Below are positions 38,601 to 46,399 of a stretch of DNA of 64,000 bases, piece by piece. Both the position numbers and the translations under genes were made by a program. Below the pieces are notes generated by a model. That model had not been told where the DNA came from and did no database searches. It saw nothing but the letters and a program-made list of their open reading frames with translations. The stretch is from Micrasema longulum (lineage: Eukaryota > Arthropoda > Insecta > Trichoptera > Brachycentridae), in the NCBI GenBank assembly GCA_022494885.1, contig JAGVSM010000193.1:1-64000 (forward strand). Reading direction: 5' to 3'. The stretch's first letter is position 1; each line of letters begins with the position of its first letter.

Positions 38601-41600
38601 TAAAAATCATATGGATTTAATTCTAGTAATGCCATCTGTGTCAGCCTACGAACTTTTCAGCCCAACTGTTATATTGACATCATAATGCCTAGTATTTTTT
38701 GTGGTATCTGCTCATTTGTTGTCATAATTTGAACTAAGTTGTGGTGCCGTGACTAGTGTCACGGACGCAAAGATCAAAGATCAGAGCACAGACTACAGAT
38801 ATCTTGATCAGAGGTTCGAGCCCCGCTGTACCACAACTTGATTCCTAGTTTTTAATAATGAGTTATTTACAACTTGTTGAAAATTGCCCCAAATATTGAA
38901 ATATTTGGGTAAAATCATATGAATGCAAATATTTTATTATTTTTAAATAAATTACTGCAGTGTTCTTCTCAATGTTTAACTCGATTGATTACAAAGAATA
39001 CTGAAGTTTGTGGTATATCTCGTTCTCTAAAATTTGTAAAGATACGATTGTGTTCTTTTAAGAGAAAAAAAACTGCGCTCATAAATCATAACTCCAAATT
39101 TAGATTTACAACAGTGTATTTCTGGAGGTCTGATATGTATGTCTCTTCCAGAGGTCTATCGAAACCGATCTTCTTTGTGGCTTCACGCGGTCACCACGCG
39201 GATATCGGCGGAATAACTCCCGGCTCCATGCCTCCCCACTCCACCAGCCTGACGCAGGAGGGTGCGGCCTTCACGTCCTTCCTACTATTGCAGGCTGGGC
39301 TACTCCGGGAGAAGGAACTGTGCCACGAGCTTCGGCACTCGCGGAACTTAGCAGATAACCTGTCCGACCTCAAGGCTCAGGTCGCGGCTAATCAGAGGGT
39401 GAGCCAACCAATGTTATTTTGTGTTTTGTCAACATTTTATTTCCATATTTTCTAACTTTAGATTTATAGAAATAAACTTATTAAAAAGGATAAAATTTTC
39501 AGGGCATGCAACTTGTTGGTGAACTAATAGCTTCATATGGGTTAGAGGTGGTACAGGCGTACATGCAATATATTCAGTCTAATGCTGAGCTGGCTGTGAG
39601 AGATATGCTAAAAGTAAGTATGTATTTAAATATGACATTGTTTTTTAGTATGAGGGAAACAGTTTTCGGGTATGTGAGGGCAGTTCTTTCTCTGGTGTTG
39701 CAATGTTTCGAAGTTTTCTAATTTCTGTTTTTAGGACATAGCAGCTAAGACGTTTTCTAAAACTAACGGTTACAAGTTGCAAGCCGTGGAGCATATGGAC
39801 GACGGGTCTCCCATCTGTCTCCAAGTGACTCTGGACCCTGAGATGGGTGGGGCAGTTTGTGACTTCACAGGCACAGGGCCAGAGGTTTGGGGGAATTGTA
39901 ATGCTCCGCGAGCCATTACACTATCGGCACTCATCTACTGCTTGCGTTGTATGGTCGGACATGACGTTCCACTCAATCAGGTCAGCTTCATTATTTAAAG
40001 AAATCAACAGTATTTTGACTACGTCTGAATCTATATTAACAAGTTCTGGATTGTACCCCTTTCCTAGGGTTCATTTATCAGAATGGATGGAAACATTCTT
40101 AAGTTGGAATAGTTGACTTATGACCTGCTATTGTCAGCAAATGACTAGATCTTCTTCTTTTTTTTCCTCATCCGCTAAAATATTTATTTGAAAAATTAAA
40201 AAAATATAAGAAACGCTAAAATGTCCATAGTCCTTTCTCAAAAATATTATCTATCTCTGACGTAATACATATTTTAAACGCTGTGTAACATTCACCACCC
40301 TGTCTATGTTTGAACACCGATGTTTCTTCAATTCTTCTTTCCATCGATCCGGTTGAAGAGGAAGTATAAAAATTAGATTTTTTTCAGGCGTTTCCTAGTT
40401 TTAACAATGTTTATTTGTCGTTAACAGGGCTGCCTGACTCCTGTCAAAGTCATTATACCCCCGGGAAGCTTGCTAGACCCGGGAGAGGACGCAGCTGTAG
40501 TTGGGGGCAATGTATTGACTTCACAGAGAATTGTGGATGTGGTACTTAAAGCATTTTCTGTGAGTACTACACTTTTCTCTGTTCATCTAATTACGTAGTC
40601 AATAAAATGTTTGGATCATAAGAAATAATATTAATAATAAAAGCAAATAATAATTATTATTTAGTAATAATAATCAGCCTTATGTGACTCGTCCCTGTTC
40701 GACAGTTGGGAATCCACCTCATCAAATCTTAAACGAAGGTTAATATTTTAAACACAAGCAAGTGTTACAAGCTTCATCAGCCAGTTGGTTTATTATATCA
40801 GCAATTTAATTACCAAAGTGGCGACATTATCGAGTCTTTTTTTTAAATCAAAAATTTCTAATGAATGAAGCCTATGTAAAAACTAAAATATGTTATATGC
40901 AACTACCATGGGGAACAGGATATCAAAATTACATAAACAGAATACAAAGACAACAAAATAAAATATTAAAGTTAGTATATGACCTTCCCTATCTAACAGC
41001 AACTGGAGAACTTTTTAAACAAACTAAGCAATTAAATATAACTGAACTCTTTCAACTAGAATCATTTAAATTTATCCATAAATTAGCCACTGATGTAATT
41101 GTAGACGAAAAACTAAAACATGTAAAAAATTGTAGTAAACATGGACATAATACGAGAATATCAGAAAAATATCATATACAACTTTCTAAAACAAGACAAG
41201 GACAGTCAGGACTTTATAAACCAAGGACTGAAATTATACAATAAACTACCAGACAAAACTAAACAAAAGACTCAGACAAACTTTTCAAAAGATGTTAAAA
41301 ATATTATTTTGAACAACTGAGTATGAATAAAAAATGTATTTATTATTTTTGTAAAATTAATGTAATAATCCGTAAGGGTTGATAAATAAATTTTCAAATA
41401 AAAAAAAAGGTGAGAATGAGACCTTACAAAGGTATGTTGAAGGAAATATTGTGAGTAAATCCATCGGTAAATTTTTAGTAAATGATACGTGTCACCCATA
41501 ATGTCTTAGCGTGTTGCCTCTGACACACACGCCGTAGGTTACCCATCACTGATGTAGAGACTCATGCGACATCATAGCTACACGAGGGTCCAAGTTGCAA

Positions 41601-44600
41601 GCTTACGCGATGTTTCATTACTTCGCAGGTGTGCGCAGCCTCCCAGGGTTGTATGAACAACATCACTCTGGGCGAGAGCGGGTGGGGGTATTACGAGACG
41701 GTGGCGGGGGGTAGCGGGGCAGGCCCGGGGTGGGCGGGGGTGGGGGGAGTGCACACGCACATGACTAACACGCGCATCACGGACCTGGAGATCATAGAGC
41801 GGCGCTATCCTCTCATCCTGCACACGTTCAGCCTACGGCCAGGGTCTGGAGGGAAAGGTAGTGTAAAATCTTTTCGGTTATTAGGTTTTCTGATTTGTGT
41901 GAAAGTCGGAGTTATTTAAAGATTTTATCTTTTATGTATTCACACTAAAATTATATTGTTTTCTAGTTATGTACTTATTTTATATTTAATCAACAATAAT
42001 AAGATCTCAATGTGTAGTCTCAATGGGTTCAAAAATGGACTAAATTTGTTTCGGAATAGTTAAAGTGCGCCAGATAGTAAATTTAAGCAGGTCCCTAGTC
42101 CTGACCCTGATTCGTGGGAGCAAAGTATGGACTTGGAAAAACAGGGATAAAAGTAGGCTGAATGCTGTCGAAATGCGATCTCTCAGGCGAATGTATCGTA
42201 AAACTATGTACGATAGATGCACAAATGTTGAGATCCATACATTATGTAAGGCTGAGAAGAGCATTATCAACAAAATTAAGAAAGGAGCCAGAGCAGACGC
42301 TGGTTTGGACATGCAGAGCGAATGGACAGCAAATGAACGACTAAGAATATTTACAATGCAAATGTTGATGGATGCAGAAATAGAGGAAGACCGAGAAAGA
42401 CATGGCATGACCAAATCCAACAAATATTTGAAGATGGACATCTCAAAAGTTGGAATAATCGGCGCGCGTGCATGATAACATGTACGAATGTATAGGAAGC
42501 GAGATCTGTATGCAAATATAGAGTGATGTTGCATTCTATCCTCTGCCTACCCTTTCAGGGAAACGGCGTGATGGTTTTTTGTTGTTGTTAGATTTTAAGC
42601 ATATTTAGCTTTAAGCTGCTCGCTTAAAATTAATAAAATAATAATTTAAGTGCCAAGGAATCAACAAACTTACTATGTTAATAGATTTTTAAAGCATTGT
42701 CCCGAAATAGTATTATTTTATAAATTTGAACTTCTGACTACAGATTAAAGGAAATTTTATTTGCTGTTTTTACCAGTTCTTTGTATTAATCCTGACAGTA
42801 TTGCTAGGCTTACACCACCACGTGGAATGCTCGAGTCACAGCAACCAGCACCATTTTGATAGTTCTCAAGGGTTTTGATTAGATAATGAAAAATTGTTAC
42901 AGGAAAATGGCACGGAGGCGATGGTGTCAGAAGAGAAATAATGTTCAGAAGAAAGATGACGCTATCCGTACTGACAGAGAGGCGAGCATTCACACCTTAT
43001 GGAATGGATGGTACTGTATTTTTATTTGCCACCATTTTGTAGAGGGTCAATGTCAATTAAAAAACGTGTAATTAGTAAACGGTAATAAACGGTAGTAAAC
43101 GGTTGAAATTTTCTTTAGGAATTTCAACTTGTTGTTTCTTGTTCTTCGTTGAAAATTTTCCTTACTTTGTAGTTTGGAACAAGTCTCACAGGATCAACCA
43201 AAGCTTTGGTTTTCATTTAGTAGTGGCGCAAAGTTGGATATGGTATTTTGGCGGCATCTGCAGCTTTACGAATGCTTGTCTCTTCTTTTACTAAACTCAG
43301 CGCCCTCGACATATCTGCAGCCGAATGCGTTCCAATTTTACCGTCTTTCTTCATTCGAGGCATTCTGTAAGAAAGAAATTAGCTATAAATATTTACGCCA
43401 TAAAAAAACATAGTACACAGTGAACCGGTTCACTGTGTACCATTATGTTCCGGTTCACTGTGTACCATGGTGTCATTTTGTTTTCACAGAGACACAAAAA
43501 AATAAAAAAATCTGTAATTAACATTTTAAAGGCCCTCATCCATAGCCAAATAATGATTTAACATAATTGGATTGAAATAAAATATCTAACATATCCACTG
43601 CGGGAAAAATAATCCAAAAATACTTACGTAAATAAAAGTTGGCAACAGATGAATTTTAATAACTCGCAGGTGACACAATCACTCGACAACACTGACAAGA
43701 GCAGACTGATTTAAAACTTTATTGTGCTTGATGTGGTGTAAAGTACAAATTTTCAGCTACAATATATGAATAGTTTTGTCTGTAGGTAAAGTGGTTCACT
43801 GTGTACCACTGATTCACTGTTAACCCGGTCACCCTATATTGAACTATTTTATATACACATTTTTAAAATTCTTTTTTATTTGTTTATTTTTTCGTACATA
43901 TTTACATATATGTACATAGAATTTTATTTACAAAAATACACTTTAAAAAAATACATCTTAAAATTAAGCTATGACATAAATTGGAAAAAATGCCCACAAA
44001 GACTTTAGCGCCTGAGCGTGGGCTATTTTTTTTAATGATTAATAAGTTTAAAGCATATAAATATGCTATGACATGACCATGAAAAGAAAAAAAAAGAAAA
44101 ACAAAATTAACATATGCTGATATTACGAAAACATTGATAAAAAAAAAAATATATCAAAAAAACCCATGTGCTGTAGTGTTTTGTATTAATATTTGTTAAT
44201 CAAAGACATAAAACAGTTTATTATGATGCCACAAAATGACTAAATAATTACTCTTCTTTAATATTACGATCTATCGACATTGGCCGTTATAGACCCGAGC
44301 CACAGATAATAGGCGTACATTTGAAAACATTACTGATTTTAGGTGGTATGCCGGGAGATAGAGGAATTAATTATCTTCGCCGGAAAAATGGACGAATTAT
44401 CAATCTTGGAGGGAAAACCTCTGTTGACGTAGATCCCGGGGTAAGTTGTATTTAAATGTTGCATTATAATTTACCTCGCTTATAATGTAAAAGGTTAATA
44501 TTTACTTCAAAAGAATAGTTTATTGTTGTTTACTTTAAGTATAATACATATATATTTCAATAAAATATTGTATTTTTATCTAAAAGTAATCGATTATACA

Positions 44601-44794
44601 TCCTGTACTTAAAAATAAAAGAAAACGTGTTCCAATTTTAGGACGTGTTTATCCTACTGACTCCTGGTGGCGGTGGATACGGCTCCCTAGAGGATGGAGA
44701 CACGGGGAAATCGATGTCCAGGGAAGCAGCCGGTACCACATTCACCGAACGAGGAAGTGTTTATGAGTACAGAATGGCACAGGAATCTGTGTAA
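20614..44794 (+). CDS. OPLAH: 5-oxoprolinase (ATP-hydrolysing), complete, 25 coding exons
   Basis: Exons: 20614-20790, 21362-21553, 21895-22033, 23238-23411, 25268-25469, 26365-26462, 26679-26786, 27564-27856, 28315-28382, 29688-29821, 31020-31171, 32136-32287, 34116-34254, 35002-35134, 35291-35435, 36568-36715, 37962-38074, 39152-39398, 39503-39613, 39735-39980, 40428-40559, 41629-41857, 42903-43010, 44343-44440 and 44642-44794. They give 1296 codons; human OPLAH has 1288. All introns are GT-AG and phases agree. The enzyme opens 5-oxoproline to glutamate with ATP in the cytosolic gamma-glutamyl cycle. The HyuA-like half has actin-type ATP loops [12 protein letters not shown] (near residue 14) and [15 protein letters not shown] (near 330), plus [11 protein letters not shown] and [12 protein letters not shown] (near 500). 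The HyuB-like half (from about 735) has [57 protein letters not shown] and LTPGGGGYG. No lesion is seen. CAG precedes the ATG, so a 5' UTR exon exists upstream. Introns carry many TEs; OPLAH converges on PPP2R3C. Confidence 0.97.
22082..22313 (+). mobile_element. hAT-type MITE with 8-bp target duplication, OPLAH intron 3
   Basis: Starts CAGTGACGGGTAACCTGTGA and ends TTACCAATCACTG, giving imperfect CAGTGA...TCACTG inverted ends. The flanks are GCATAGGC (22074-22081) and GCATAGGG (22314-22321), an 8-bp duplication with one mismatch, which is the hAT signature. The 232-bp element has no coding capacity. A related end in reverse is at 41495-41551. Confidence 0.85.
22530..23000 (+). other. Unassigned repeat-like stretch in OPLAH intron 3
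   Basis: Bases 22600-22810 hold an open stretch ([12 protein letters not shown]...) that I do not recognise. Bases 22858-22985 contain CTCTCGCC/GGCGAGAG and GACCTGTCACAG-type inverted words that would fold. No host exon is expected here. Confidence 0.3.
23601..23935. mobile_element. R-family element with about 60-bp terminal inverted repeats
   Basis: The left end reads AACAATGTTTGAGTATGTCC and then AAATGCTTGCAGACTGGCTG. The right end is the reverse complement of the same block over about 60 bp, with a palindromic CTCCCTAGGGAG-like inner edge. The interior has GGCTTATGACCTGTTGTTGG and TTTAAGTGGCCACTTTACAC, the words that define the family. At about 335 bp it is non-coding and MITE-like. Bases 23936-24060 carry a further R module (CAGGCGTTGCCTAG). 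Confidence 0.8.
24185..24480 (+). repeat. R-family repeat, partial copy
   Basis: Contains GTTGCAACAGAGGGGCAAAA, GAGAAGGGAATATGGATGTC, AACATTCACCATTCTGCC and TTTCACCTACTAGGTAACGC in the family order. Confidence 0.7.
24484..24720. mobile_element. Short R-family element with inverted ends
   Basis: Left end AATGTTTTGGGTATGTCCAA and right end TTGGACATACTCAAAACATT. The interior carries ACCAGCCAGTGACAGGTCAT. It is a deleted version of the 23601 copy, in the opposite internal orientation. Confidence 0.7.
24790..24945 (-). repeat. tRNA-headed SINE, antisense in OPLAH intron 4
   Basis: On the minus strand: CGGCCTCCGTGGTTAAGGCG, box B GGTTCGATTCCCGGTAAC, then GATTTTTCTCAAGCCTGGGT. The same order occurs at 52640-52770. 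Confidence 0.7.
25480..25590 (+). repeat. 100-bp dispersed repeat, copy 1
   Basis: AGGCTGTAGTCTGGTAAAAC followed by AGGAAATCATACGATTTTG matches 49940-50045 almost base for base. It begins about 10-15 bases after the exon 5 donor of OPLAH. Confidence 0.8.
25725..25800 (+). repeat. Dispersed repeat shared with 12240-12310
   Basis: TCCTTGGCACGGGTAACCTT ... ACATTATTTTTATTAT matches TCCTCGGCACGGGTAACCCC ... ACATTATTTTTATTATTAAT at 12247-12302. Too short to classify. Confidence 0.5.
26636..26660 (+). repeat. Terminus of the GAGGAAGTTC MITE beside exon 7
   Basis: AAGAGGTTCAGTGCTACG matches the end of the MITE family and lies about 25 bases before the exon 7 acceptor. Another terminus, ATGAGGAAGTTAAGTG, starts at about 26840, some 55 bases after the exon 7 donor. 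The interior words CTATGATTTTTTTAGTTTTG appear at about 26966. Confidence 0.5.
27935..28200. repeat. Head-to-head SINE pair forming an inverted repeat, OPLAH intron 8
   Basis: Around a centre near 28095, ACCTCTTGCATGGTAGGC and CAAACATGTAATGG are mirrored by CCATTACATGTTAGCCTACC and ATGCAAGAGGT. Both arms continue into SINE sequence. The left arm has the antisense body (TATGAAATATTCTAGTGTG); the right arm has the sense B-box region (TCTCGGGCTCGATTTCC). The same SINE family is at 58078-58245. Confidence 0.75.
29221..29570. mobile_element. 350-bp MITE with GAGGAAGTTC ends
   Basis: Begins GAGGAAGTTC and ends GAACTTCCTC. ATT lies on both sides (29218-29220 and 29571-29573), suggesting a 3-bp target duplication. 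Related pieces are at 15810, 26636, 26840, 33255-34098, 37880 and 48636. There is no coding capacity. Confidence 0.75.
29860..30625 (-). mobile_element. RTE-type LINE 3' end, antisense in OPLAH intron 10
   Basis: The minus-strand frames 30625-30161 ([39 protein letters not shown]) and 30042-29848 ([30 protein letters not shown]) are the C-terminal part of an RTE-like endonuclease/reverse transcriptase. The element ends in a (CAT)n microsatellite near 29868-29888, which is its 3' tail. Confidence 0.85.
31445..31565 (+). repeat. R-family repeat, partial copy
   Basis: AAACCAGCCAATGACAGGTT, AAGCCCTGTAGATGCCTAGA and CATCTCTGTTGTAATATGTT, as in the 18110 and 51950 copies. Confidence 0.7.
31800..32030 (+). 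mobile_element. LINE protein C-terminus fragment
   Basis: The plus-strand reading [20 protein letters not shown], then [12 protein letters not shown], is the classic end of Jockey/CR1 reverse transcriptases. A second copy is at 42003-42075, interrupted by another LINE. Confidence 0.75.
32686..33238. mobile_element. MITE with TGTGTCGG inverted ends, OPLAH intron 12
   Basis: Left TGTGTCGGTTAACATCAAAA and right complement TGTGTCGGTGGATATCAAAA stay similar for about 30 bp (ATTTATCC/TTAAATCC). The interior repeats GGATTTAACCAGTTTTGAT-like words. The 553-bp element is non-coding. No clear target duplication is seen. Confidence 0.65.
33450..33600 (+). repeat. SINE, GTGGCTAGTGTTGCGGAC family
   Basis: CTGTGGCTAGTGTTGCGGAC, GAGGTTCGAGGTTCAAACCC and TTATTTACTCGTTGAAAATG, as in the 18236 copy. 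Confidence 0.7.
33590..33870 (+). mobile_element. LINE C-terminus fragment
   Basis: The reading [20 protein letters not shown], then [20 protein letters not shown], is a non-LTR reverse-transcriptase tail. It belongs to the same family as 8755-9050. Confidence 0.65.
34440..34870 (+). repeat. 430-bp dispersed repeat, copy 1
   Basis: Shares, in order, CCAGAAAGTAAGTTCCGT, GGCACTTGTCATAACGCGG, CGTCGTCATGCACATTATCA and TTTAATGTTCTTCGCATT with 48690-49170. It is probably a diverged DNA transposon, but I cannot name the family. Confidence 0.7.
35522..36037 (-). mobile_element. Jockey/CR1-like LINE reverse-transcriptase fragment
   Basis: The minus-strand frames 36037-35783 ([40 protein letters not shown]) and 35707-35522 ([17 protein letters not shown]) form a contiguous RT thumb/C-terminal region split by a frameshift. 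KCSVTYFTR and KDLGV are diagnostic. Confidence 0.85.
36285..36560 (+). mobile_element. LINE 3' end directly upstream of OPLAH exon 16
   Basis: The plus-strand reading [20 protein letters not shown] is followed by a (GAT)n tail at about 36540-36553. It is the reverse complement of the block at 8388-8730. The tail ends about a dozen bases before the exon 16 acceptor at 36567. Confidence 0.7.
37319..37535. mobile_element. 217-bp foldback MITE with about 69-bp arms, OPLAH intron 16
   Basis: Both ends read CTTTGTATCCCGGAGCCGTG then TAAACACGTGATTATA. Complementarity continues through a second TGTATCCCGGTCCCGT-like block. The arms make up about two thirds of the element. Confidence 0.85.
37880..37920 (-). 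repeat. GAGGAAGTTC-family MITE remnant before exon 17
   Basis: TATTCGTACATTTTAGAGAA and GTTTCACCACACAATG match the interior of the 29221 element (TTCGTACATTCTAGAGAAAC). It lies about 40 bases before the exon 17 acceptor. Confidence 0.4.
38258..38670 (-). mobile_element. Mariner transposon 5' fragment, OPLAH intron 17
   Basis: The minus-strand frame 38558-38259 has the mariner transposase N-terminal helix-turn-helix ([49 protein letters not shown]). The catalytic DDD domain is absent, so it is a deleted copy. Upstream, GGGCTGAAAAGTTCGTAGGC at about 38665-38645 is a plausible terminal repeat. Confidence 0.9.
38735..38930 (+). repeat. SINE, GTGGTGCCGTGACTAGTG family
   Basis: GTGGTGCCGTGACTAGTGTC, GAGGTTCGAGCCCCGC and TTATTTACAACTTGTTGAAA, with a small internal duplication (ATCAAAGATCAGAG...ATCAGAGG). 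Confidence 0.7.
40240..40412 (+). repeat. R-family repeat ending just before OPLAH exon 21
   Basis: GTGTAACATTCACCACCCTG, then TTTTTTCAGGCGTTTCCTAG and AACAATGTTT. The end is about 15 bases before the exon 21 acceptor at 40427, and it contains extra pyrimidine-AG strings. Confidence 0.65.
40855..41410 (+). mobile_element. LINE reverse-transcriptase C-terminus with poly(A) tail
   Basis: The open frame 40861-41244 ([56 protein letters not shown]) is a non-LTR RT C-terminal region. After the stop there is a short 3' UTR and a poly(A) run (41399-41408). This is the least damaged LINE frame in the window. Confidence 0.75.
41495..41551 (-). repeat. hAT MITE end
   Basis: On the minus strand CAGTGATGGGTAACCTACGG and GTGTGTCAGAGGCAACACGC match the start of the 22082 element. 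The left end and target duplication were not found. It ends about 78 bases before exon 22. Confidence 0.6.
42003..42650 (+). mobile_element. LINE fragment split by a nested LINE
   Basis: Outer pieces: 42003-42075 (CTCAATGTGTAGTCTCAATG) and 42588-42650 (CTGCTCGCTTAAAATTAATA). They match the contiguous block 31870-32030. The inner insertion, about 42079-42587, encodes an RTE-like C-terminus ([32 protein letters not shown]) and ends in a (GTT)n tail. The inner LINE family recurs at 55685 and 57640-58675. Confidence 0.75.
43413..43845. repeat. Element bounded by GGTTCACTGTGTACCA repeats, with a perfect 28-bp palindrome
   Basis: Bases 43413-43440 are a perfect palindrome with half-site GTACACAGTGAACC. 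The half-site recurs as GGTTCACTGTGTACCA at 43452-43467 and 43793-43808. The right edge reads TAACCCGGTCACCCTAT. It is probably a foldback-type element in OPLAH intron 23. Confidence 0.6.
43860..44110 (-). repeat. Possible antisense LINE 3' UTR
   Basis: An A/T-rich block with GCCCACAAAGACTTTAGCGC and a GGGCTATTTTTTTT run resembles other LINE 3' ends (18740, 61745), but no coding remnant proves it. Confidence 0.3.
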
Positions 44795-45074
44795 CCGATC
44801 ATATAACTCTGATGTAAAAATAACATAATTACAATGCTCGAGTTGTCATTGCATGTTATTATACAAGTTTACAAAATGTAAAGAAATGCGCTAAACACAT
44901 CCCTTCTGATCTTTAAACTTTAGTGACCTCGCATATGAGAAACTCAGTGGAATAGAGCCATATGTTTATTCTCTCTTTGAATCAATTTTAACGCGACAAT
45001 ATTTTATATTTATTTGTATAAGATAAGATTTCCCTAAGTAAGATTTTCTACTCACAATATTCCTAGTTAAAAAT

Positions 45075-45084
45075 AATAAATAAA
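45075..45084 (+). terminator. OPLAH polyadenylation signals
   Basis: Two overlapping AATAAA hexamers lie about 280 bases after the OPLAH stop, inside an A-rich run. A T-rich stretch follows at 45100-45120. Confidence 0.5.
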
Positions 45085-45457
45085 ACACTTTTGTCAAAAC
45101 CCTTAAAGTTTATTTTTAAAATGTGATTAGTTTCGAAAGTCACAGCTTTCAACAGCTTATAAACAATAAATAGTAAATAAGTTTTATGCACAGTTTAAAA
45201 AATATTATGTTTGTTAAATATTCACTATTTGTATGAAAATATATTTATTTTATTACAACCGGTATAAAATACTGTTTTTTATTTACAATGCGACATATAC
45301 ATAAGCTACATAATATGTATTTATATTTTCTAACTTTAACAATAACAAAACTCAATATGATAATAACTGTGCTAATTAGTATATAATTCTCGGTCAAAAA
45401 CGACTAACAAAATGCTTTATTTGTCTAAACCACATGAATAATTTAAAAACTTAACTA

Positions 45458-46303
45458 CAGTAAAACCCTCAGAGTATAAAAGAGCCACAGCTATAGAGAT
45501 GGAATTTCGCTCAATTGGATAGGACAAAAGCGTTGCAAATTTTGGTTTAATAACAATTCTCGACCCGAGTACCTATGCCCAATTGTTTTGCTGTAAACTA
45601 TAGCTAACTTGGTGATTGATAATCCTAGAATGATTTTCGTCCGTATGGGCAGCTCTAGAGTGATAGCGCCTTATCACTCTTGAGGTAAAACCCTTAAATT
45701 ACATTTTTCTTCAAGGAACTGATTAAAAAAAAAAAAATGGAAGGTAATGGAAAAAAAATGAATTCGGTAAAATATTTTTCATTAAAAAAGTTATAGAGCG
45801 ATGTTTGAACAATTTTTTTTGTTGCAACTTTTTTTAATATCATTTTAAAACATAATAAACCGTCTTTGAAATTACAATTAAAATATGAAAATAAATGTTC
45901 ATAATTTAGAACAACACAGATATTTGTCTTTAAAAATTACAACAACAAAAGAAAACACGAAAAAATATATGTCCGTAAAACACAATTAACTGTCGGTTGA
46001 TTTCTAGGTTTTGTTTATTAATTAAACTTACCAACAAGTTGGTATAATGATAGAGACTAGAGACTAACTTCAGACTTTTGAGCTGTCAAAAACAAATGTT
46101 CGTAAAACACAATAAACAATAGTGTTTTAAATTACAACTAAAATTATTAAGTCAGTTTTCAGTGAGAATTGCAAATTTTTGTGCCGTTCATTGCGGGGAA
46201 AAAAAACATAAAACTGGGTTTTAAATGTACTCAAAACTACAAAATTCAATGAGACAATAATTATACGTAATCGCGGGAAAATGCTAATTTCGGGGTTTCA
46301 CTG
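45458..46303. mobile_element. Pogo-like non-autonomous element with TA duplication
   Basis: Left end CAGTAAAACCCTCAGAG, right end complement CAGTGAAACCCCGAAATT, with TA on both sides (45456-45457 and 46304-46305). CAGTGAAACC termini and TA targets are typical of pogo/Tigger. The interior has no transposase frame. Confidence 0.7.
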
Positions 46304-46339
46304 TAGTTTCAAAATGACACCCTTAGCTCCTTCTTGGCA

Positions 46340-46359
46340 ATGTATCCTATAGGATACAT
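46340..46359. repeat. Perfect 20-bp palindrome in the PPP2R3C 3' UTR
   Basis: The half-site ATGTATCCTA is followed by its exact complement. It lies 40-60 bases downstream of the PPP2R3C stop and about 35 bases from the pogo-like element. Confidence 0.8.
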
Positions 46360-46399
46360 ATGATCGAATTTTTCCTCATGTTAACCCGTAATGATTGTT

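Larger units (their letters stand above)
44795..46399. other. Convergent intergenic region, OPLAH and PPP2R3C 3' ends
   Basis: No coding exon. It holds the OPLAH 3' UTR, an 846-bp pogo-like element and the PPP2R3C 3' UTR. The first TTTATT (antisense AATAAA) left of the PPP2R3C stop that I see is near 46013, inside the pogo-like element. The transcript may therefore end within it. Confidence 0.5.

Noticed and set aside
40861..41244. 127-codon open frame inside OPLAH intron 21 as a nested gene
   Set aside because: Its sequence is a LINE reverse-transcriptase C-terminus followed by a poly(A) tail.
41629..41857. GC-rich island as foreign DNA or promoter
   Set aside because: It is OPLAH exon 22; the G-rich stretch encodes the conserved [16 protein letters not shown] region.
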